In this document: positions 60,029 to 64,000 of the stretch, in pieces
How positions within the stretch are numbered: the stretch's first letter is position 1
How the letters are laid out: every line of letters starts with the position of its first letter
From: Hymenobacter aquaticus
Lineage (GTDB): Bacteria > Bacteroidota > Bacteroidia > Cytophagales > Hymenobacteraceae
Assembly (NCBI RefSeq): GCF_004765605.1
Contig: NZ_SRLC01000001.1
Span: forward strand, 2,914,001 to 2,978,000
Direction of reading: 5' to 3'
DNA length: 64,000 nt
The notes under the pieces: generated by a model
The model's input: the letters and a program-made list of their open reading frames with translations, nothing else
The model's database searches: none
Told to the model about the DNA's origin: nothing
Program-made: the position numbers and the translations under genes

Positions 60029-60739
60029 ATGAACCACCGCATCATCCGGGCCGCCGAGCGGGGCCTCAAGGACATTGGCTGGCTGCAAAGCAACTTCTCG
60101 CTGAGCTTCAGCAACTATTACAACCCCGATAGGGCGGGCTTCGGCCTGCTGCGGGTGTTCAACGACGACTTCGTGCAGCCCGGCAACGGCTTCGGCCTGC
60201 ACGCCCACGCCAACATGGAAATCATTTCGGTGATGCTGGCCGGGCGCATGAATCATATTGACTCGATGGGCTACCGCGAGGAAGTGGCCACCGACTCGGT
60301 GCAGATCATGAGTGCCGGCAGCGGCCTGCGCCACGAGGAGCACAACATCGGCGACGACGAGGTCAACTTCCTGCAGATCTGGATTGAGCCCAAGCTGCAA
60401 AACGTGACGCCGCGCTACCAGAAACGCAGCTTTCCGGCCGAAAAGCGCCGCAACCAGCTCACCGCCATCGTCAGCAACGAGGAAGGCACGGCCCACGTCT
60501 GGATCAACCAGAACGCCAAGCTGAGCCTGGGCTACTTCGATGCTGGGCAAACGGTGAGTTATTCGCTCAACCCGCTCAACAAGTGCGTGTTCGTATTTCT
60601 GATGGAGGGCGAGGTGAAAGTAAACGGCCAGCTGCTGAACCAGCGCGACAGTATCGGGCTCTGGGATACCGACTCCGTAATCATTGCCTGCGGCGAGCTA
60701 AGCAAGTTTATCGTCATCGAAGCGCCCATCAACCACTAG
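60029..60739 (+). CDS. Pirin-family protein, copy 2
   Basis: A 236-aa bicupin, homologous to copy 1 but of a different subtype (N-terminus MNHRIIRAAERGLKDIGWLQSNFSLSFSNYYNPDR). Metal ligands appear as HAHANMEII and GLRHEEHN. The C-terminal cupin ends EGEVKVNGQLLNQRDSIGLWDTDS, very like copy 1. It is followed 3 bp later by the OsmC gene, so the two are coupled. The presence of both pirin types in one run suggests non-redundant roles. Confidence 0.92.
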   Translation: MNHRIIRAAERGLKDIGWLQSNFSLSFSNYYNPDRAGFGLLRVFNDDFVQPGNGFGLHAHANMEIISVMLAGRMNHIDSMGYREEVATDSVQIMSAGSGLRHEEHNIGDDEVNFLQIWIEPKLQNVTPRYQKRSFPAEKRRNQLTAIVSNEEGTAHVWINQNAKLSLGYFDAGQTVSYSLNPLNKCVFVFLMEGEVKVNGQLLNQRDSIGLWDTDSVIIACGELSKFIVIEAPINH

Positions 60740-60741
60740 CC

Positions 60742-61137
60742 ATGCCCACGCTCCGAGGCCAGATCGGCACCGAACCCTACCGCACGCGCATCACCTCCGA
60801 CGGCGGCCACGAGCTGCTGGCCGACGAGCCCCTGGACGAGGGCGGCCACAACCTGGGCCCCACGCCCGGCGAGCTGCTGGCCGCTTCGCTCAGCGCCTGC
60901 ACCTGCATTACGGTGCGCATGTACGCCGACCGCAAGCAGTGGCCCCTCACCGGCCTGGAAGCCCACGTCACCTTCGAGCGTACCGCCACCCACGTCGTGC
61001 CCCAGCTGCACTGCGAGCTGCACTTGCAGGGCGCGCTGACCGACGAGCAGCGGCAGCGCCTGCTGAAGATTGCCGAGCTGTGCCCCATCCACAAAACCCT
61101 CATGGGTGCCGTCCCGATTACGACGCAGCTCGGCTAA
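60742..61137 (+). CDS. OsmC-family peroxiredoxin-like protein
   Basis: A 131-aa protein with the two redox-active Cys of the OsmC/Ohr superfamily: LSACTCITVRMYADR and ELCPIHKTLMG. Small size and missing C-terminal extension put it in the YhfA/OsmC-like group rather than Ohr. It reduces organic peroxides with thiol or lipoyl partners. Starts 3 bp after the second pirin. Confidence 0.9.
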   Translation: MPTLRGQIGTEPYRTRITSDGGHELLADEPLDEGGHNLGPTPGELLAASLSACTCITVRMYADRKQWPLTGLEAHVTFERTATHVVPQLHCELHLQGALTDEQRQRLLKIAELCPIHKTLMGAVPITTQLG

Positions 61138-61158
61138 AGCCAAGCGCATTTCTGAACC

Positions 61159-61213
61159 GAAGCATCTCCGCGGTTGCGGCCCCCACTGGGTGCCCCGGCC
61201 GCCGAGATGCTTC
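61159..61213. repeat. REP-like hairpin, copy 4 (short form)
   Basis: GAAGCATCTC (61159-61168) and GAGATGCTTC (61204-61213) bound a GC-rich stem (GGCGGCC/GGCCGCC). It is shorter than the other REP-like copies and lacks the GTCATGC ends. Confidence 0.65.
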
Positions 61214-61397
61214 CGTGTTTTGAGACCAATCGGCTGAGCTGGCGCACGGGCCGGGCGGCTGCGGGTAGCGGCAGAAATAGCGGCTTCGCTTAACTTTTTT
61301 AAAGCGTGCGGCAGAGCCGCGGCGCGGCTCCGGTCAGGCCGGCGTTGGCAATACAGAAGGGGCCGTCAGTCGTGGATTGGGGCTCTGGCCGGATGGA

Positions 61398-61435
61398 CAA
61401 CCATCTTATATAATATTTTATATATCAGATGGTTG
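61398..61435. promoter_or_regulatory. AT-rich dyad upstream of the OmpA gene
   Basis: Nine-bp arms CAACCATCT (61398-61406) and AGATGGTTG (61427-61435) enclose TATATAATATTTTATATA, giving a long AT-rich inverted repeat unlike its GC-rich surroundings. It is 240 bp before the OmpA start; role unknown. Confidence 0.4.
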
Positions 61436-61673
61436 CAGCCAAACCACACTGTTAAAAGCTCAACAATAAGCCCGCCGGAAGTCAGCGGCGCCACCCGAGC
61501 TTGGCTAAGCTCAACAATACGGCATTGAGCGAATGAAAGCCATAGCGGCCAGCGCGTTAGGATAGAGCCCAGAACAGATATAAGGAACAACAACAACCTT
61601 ATCTGGCGGCCTCAGGTATATAGCCACACCACCATAGAGAGCAACTGCGCTTTCTCAACCTCTGTTCTATCCT

Positions 61674-63266
61674 ATGAGACTACACCTTACCTCCCCGAAA
61701 GCCTTGGTGCTGGGGCTCACGCTGCTAGCCGCCGCTCCGCGGGACGGATTCAGCCAGAACGCCGAGAAAAAAACCGGCCTCAGCCTCTACGGTTCCACGC
61801 TGCAGTACCACGGCGACCATGGTTCCGAATGGTTCAACAACGACAAGATTGAGTTCGGCGCGGGTCTGAAGATCGGGCGCTACCTCACGCCGGGCATCGA
61901 CCTGGGTCTGGACATGAGCTACGGCGAAATGGCCTTCTCGGCCGATCCGCCCAAAAACCGCGCACAGGCTTTCAGCGGCTTCCGTGCCAACGTGGTCAAC
62001 ATCGGTATTCCCGTTACTTTCAAGCTCAACAACGGCTGGGCGTTCAAGGAAGATGCCTTCTTCGCGCCCTACCTGAGCCTGGCGCCCGGCATCTTCTTCG
62101 CTAGTACCGACCGGTTTAAAGTAAACGGCGGCACGCCCGACAACCGCGACCTGTACGCCTTCGATATCCACGGGGCCGCCGGTATTCGCCTGAACTTCTC
62201 ATCGAGCGTGTCGGCCTTCATCCAGACCGGCCAGCACTACATTCTGACCGACCAGATTGACGGCATCACGCTGAAAGGCAACATCAACGACCGGTATTTG
62301 CAGCACACCGCCGGCCTGACCTTCAACTTCGGCAAAACCATCGACACCGATGGGGACGGCGTAGGCGACAAAAAGGACAAATGCCCCGGTACGCCGACTG
62401 GCGTGGCCGTGGATGCGAACGGCTGCCCCCTCGATGGCGACGGCGACGGTGTTCCGGATTACCAGGATAAGTGCCCCACCGAAAAAGGCCTGGCCACGCT
62501 GGAAGGCTGCCCCGACCGTGACGGTGACGGTGTGCGCGACGGCGACGACGCCTGCCCCGATACCCCCGGCAAGGCGGAGCTGAAAGGCTGCCCCGACGCC
62601 GACAACGACGGCGTGATTGACTCGGCCGATAAGTGCCCCAACACCCCCGCCGGCGTCGCCGTAGACGCTACCGGCTGCCCCTTGGATAAAGACGGCGACG
62701 GTGTACCGGATTATCTGGACCGCTGCCCCAACCGTCCCGGCCCTGCCTCGAACAAAGGCTGCCCCGAAATGAAGGTGGAAGAGAAGAAAAAGCTCCAGGA
62801 AGCCACTAAGTACATCCAGTTCGAATTCGACAAGGCCACGCTGAAGCCGATTTCGTTCCCGACCCTGAACGGCCTGGTGCAGATCCTGAACGACTACCCC
62901 GACTACTCGCTGGGCATCTCGGCCCACGCCGACAACAAGGGTGATGATGCCTACAACCTGCGTCTGTCGGATGCCCGCGCCGCCTCGGCCCGCACCTACA
63001 TGCTCAGCAAGGGCATTGCTGCCGACCGTATCGTGTCGCATGGCTACGGCGAAACCAAGCCGATTGCCGACAACGCTACCGAAGCTGGCCGCGCCATCAA
63101 CCGCCGCGTAGAGTTCGACGTGTACCTGCCCGGCGACCCGAACCCGGCCGAAACCAAGTATGGTGTAGCCCCCGAGATTCCCGCCGCGCCGGTGAAAGCC
63201 GCGCCCGTGAAAAAGGCCCCGGTGAAAAAAGCGCCGGTCCGCAAAGCCGCCCCCCGCAGAAAGTAA
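61674..63266 (+). CDS. OmpA-family outer-membrane protein with TSP3 repeats
   Basis: A 530-aa outer-membrane protein (signal 1-28). An N-terminal beta-barrel-like domain (about 35-215) precedes Ca-binding thrombospondin type 3 repeats (about 220-365: DTDGDGVGDKKDKCP, DGDGDGVPDYQDKCP and similar). An OmpA peptidoglycan-binding domain (about 375-490, IQFEFDKATLKPISFPTLNGL...LSDARAASARTYML...NRRVEFDV) follows, then a Lys/Pro/Ala-rich tail. It links outer membrane to peptidoglycan. It is followed by a strong intrinsic terminator. Confidence 0.94.
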   Translation: MRLHLTSPKALVLGLTLLAAAPRDGFSQNAEKKTGLSLYGSTLQYHGDHGSEWFNNDKIEFGAGLKIGRYLTPGIDLGLDMSYGEMAFSADPPKNRAQAFSGFRANVVNIGIPVTFKLNNGWAFKEDAFFAPYLSLAPGIFFASTDRFKVNGGTPDNRDLYAFDIHGAAGIRLNFSSSVSAFIQTGQHYILTDQIDGITLKGNINDRYLQHTAGLTFNFGKTIDTDGDGVGDKKDKCPGTPTGVAVDANGCPLDGDGDGVPDYQDKCPTEKGLATLEGCPDRDGDGVRDGDDACPDTPGKAELKGCPDADNDGVIDSADKCPNTPAGVAVDATGCPLDKDGDGVPDYLDRCPNRPGPASNKGCPEMKVEEKKKLQEATKYIQFEFDKATLKPISFPTLNGLVQILNDYPDYSLGISAHADNKGDDAYNLRLSDARAASARTYMLSKGIAADRIVSHGYGETKPIADNATEAGRAINRRVEFDVYLPGDPNPAETKYGVAPEIPAAPVKAAPVKKAPVKKAPVRKAAPRRK

Positions 63267-63569
63267 CATCTGCCGCACCTGCCCCCGGGCAGCGTGAGTA
63301 ACTCAAAAGTGGCCAGCTCCCGTAGCTGGCCACTTTTTTTATGTCCGGACCGCAGCCGGCCAGGTAAAGCGCAGGGCCGCAAGACTAAAAAGAATTGTAC
63401 TTTTTGCCAGCCGGGGCTTTCCCGCACAAATTTCACGATTGGTAAAATCCAGCTTCCAAAAATGCTTAATTTTGTCTTTGCGGTAGGATAAACTCGGCTA
63501 GCAGCTTGTCTTATCGTATCTTACACGGCTTTTTTCGGTTTGCTCCCCGAGGTCCTCTTTTAGTTCTCT
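63267..63569. other. Intergenic region before the S9 peptidase gene
   Basis: A 303-bp stretch. It contains the OmpA terminator and two weak -7 candidates (TGTCTTTG at 63473-63480 and TATCTTAC at 63517-63524), and no gene that I can support. Confidence 0.5.
63305..63340 (+). terminator. Intrinsic terminator after the OmpA gene
   Basis: AAAAGTGGCCAGCT (63305-63318) pairs with AGCTGGCCACTTTT (63324-63337) around CCCGT, followed by more T. Confidence 0.9.
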
Positions 63570-64000
63570 ATGAAAGTATTATACTTTTTCGGTACGCTGC
63601 TGTTTTGTAGTCTGACCAGCTCGGCGCAGGACCTGATGTACCAGACGCCGCCCAAGGCCATTGCGGCGCTGGCCGATGCGCCCAGCACGCCGCGGGTCAG
63701 CGTCTCGTCGAACGGCCAGTGGCTGCTGCTGCTCGACAATCAGGACATGCCCGGCATTGCCGATTTGTCGCAGCCCGAGCTGCGCATCGGCGGGCTGCGC
63801 ATCAACCCCAAAACCAACGGCCCGAGCCGGGTAAGCTACATCACCAAGATCCGGCTCAAGCACCTGCCCGACGGCAAGGAGCTGCTGGTGCAGGGGCTGC
63901 CGGCCAAAGCCCGCATCAGCGAGGTTACCTGGTCGCCGGACAACACGAAGGTGGCCTTCACCCACACCTCCGACCGGCACGTGGAGCTGTGGCTGCTGGA
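63570..64000 (+). CDS. S9-family peptidase, N-terminal part (runs off the window)
   Basis: An open frame from ATG 63570 to the window end, at least 143 codons and incomplete at the 3' end. It begins with a signal peptide (MKVLYFFGTLLFCSLTSSAQ) followed by YQTPPKAIAALADAPSTPRV and the strongly typical LRIGGLRINPKTNGPSRVSY of secreted prolyl-oligopeptidase-superfamily peptidases (glutamyl-aminopeptidase-like group). WSPDNTKVAFTHTS is a propeller blade. The catalytic domain lies beyond the window. Whether it is active cannot be judged here. Confidence 0.88.
   Translation, partial: MKVLYFFGTLLFCSLTSSAQDLMYQTPPKAIAALADAPSTPRVSVSSNGQWLLLLDNQDMPGIADLSQPELRIGGLRINPKTNGPSRVSYITKIRLKHLPDGKELLVQGLPAKARISEVTWSPDNTKVAFTHTSDRHVELWLL

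Larger units (their letters stand above)
61138..61673. other. Gene-poor region before the OmpA gene
   Basis: A 536-bp region without a supported gene. It holds a REP-like hairpin (61159-61213), an AT-rich dyad (61398-61435) and two direct copies of AGCTCAACAATA at about 61457 and 61508. The minus-strand frame at 61366-61596 is not protein-like. Confidence 0.6.

Noticed and set aside
61366..61596. 76-residue minus-strand ORF in the gap before the OmpA gene
   Set aside because: Covers the AT-rich dyad and repeats; no protein-like pattern or promoter.

Overview
The window is high-GC DNA (coding regions look to be about 65% G+C) from a bacterium of the phylum Bacteroidota. A Hymenobacter-like member of the Cytophagales fits best. 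Supporting signs are a SusC/SusD pair beside a hybrid two-component regulator, C-terminal type IX secretion sorting domains on two secreted enzymes, promoter boxes of the Bacteroidota form TAnnTTTG, weak or absent Shine-Dalgarno sequences, and many lipoproteins and Sec-signal proteins. The genus is an inference from overall character, not from a marker search.

Layout. 1-1550: LacI-type regulator with an unusual N-terminal zinc ribbon, preceded by tandem AAACGTTT operators. 1584-5580: histidine kinase/response regulator pair, a PAP2 phosphatase and a secreted propeller protein. 5723-9477: GH3 beta-glucosidase, about 1 kb without a recognisable gene, then tmRNA (ssrA) on the minus strand. 9644-19150: a prolyl-oligopeptidase-like protein that has lost its catalytic residues, dnaX, an M16 peptidase and isocitrate dehydrogenase. 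19259-24651: a patchy region with two paralogous lipoproteins of identical length but different base composition, an unknown helical protein, a 21-bp tandem repeat array, an astacin-like lipoprotein and a frameshifted small ORF.

24705-42968: a MOSC protein followed by a polysaccharide utilisation locus. It comprises a hybrid sensor/AraC regulator, SusC, SusD, three GH30 glycosidases (two are tandem duplicates), a GH5 enzyme with a ricin-type lectin and a type IX sorting domain, an SGNH hydrolase and an FHS-family sugar permease. The enzyme set suggests a beta-glucan, most plausibly the beta-1,6/beta-1,3-glucan of fungal walls. SusC/D would import gentio-oligosaccharides, GH30/GH5 would cut outside the cell or in the periplasm, and the permease would take up the sugars. 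The GH3 enzyme near the window start could finish the job. A perfect LacI-type palindrome precedes susC and shares its core with the operators in front of the LacI-type gene.

43117-64000: housekeeping and accessory genes. These are an L,D-transpeptidase, a DinB protein, an aminotransferase, a cytochrome b-like protein, two serine hydrolases, two membrane glycosyltransferases, an SRPBCC/DUF1990 pair, endonuclease V, GluQ, and an HxlR regulator divergent from a pirin-nitroreductase-pirin-OsmC run. An OmpA/TSP3 porin and the start of an S9 peptidase close the window.

Several repeat families lie between genes: REP-like hairpins (one with perfect 34-bp arms), GAGACGCG-type double hairpins, a MITE-like element, repeats flanking the nitroreductase gene, and three unrelated-looking arrays that share a 21- or 42-bp period. 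The most interesting single signals are a 10-A slippery run in dnaX with stops in both alternative frames, the zinc-ribbon/LacI fusion, the dead prolyl oligopeptidase and the 21-bp-period arrays. I found no CRISPR array, prophage, intact insertion sequence or recognisable defence system.
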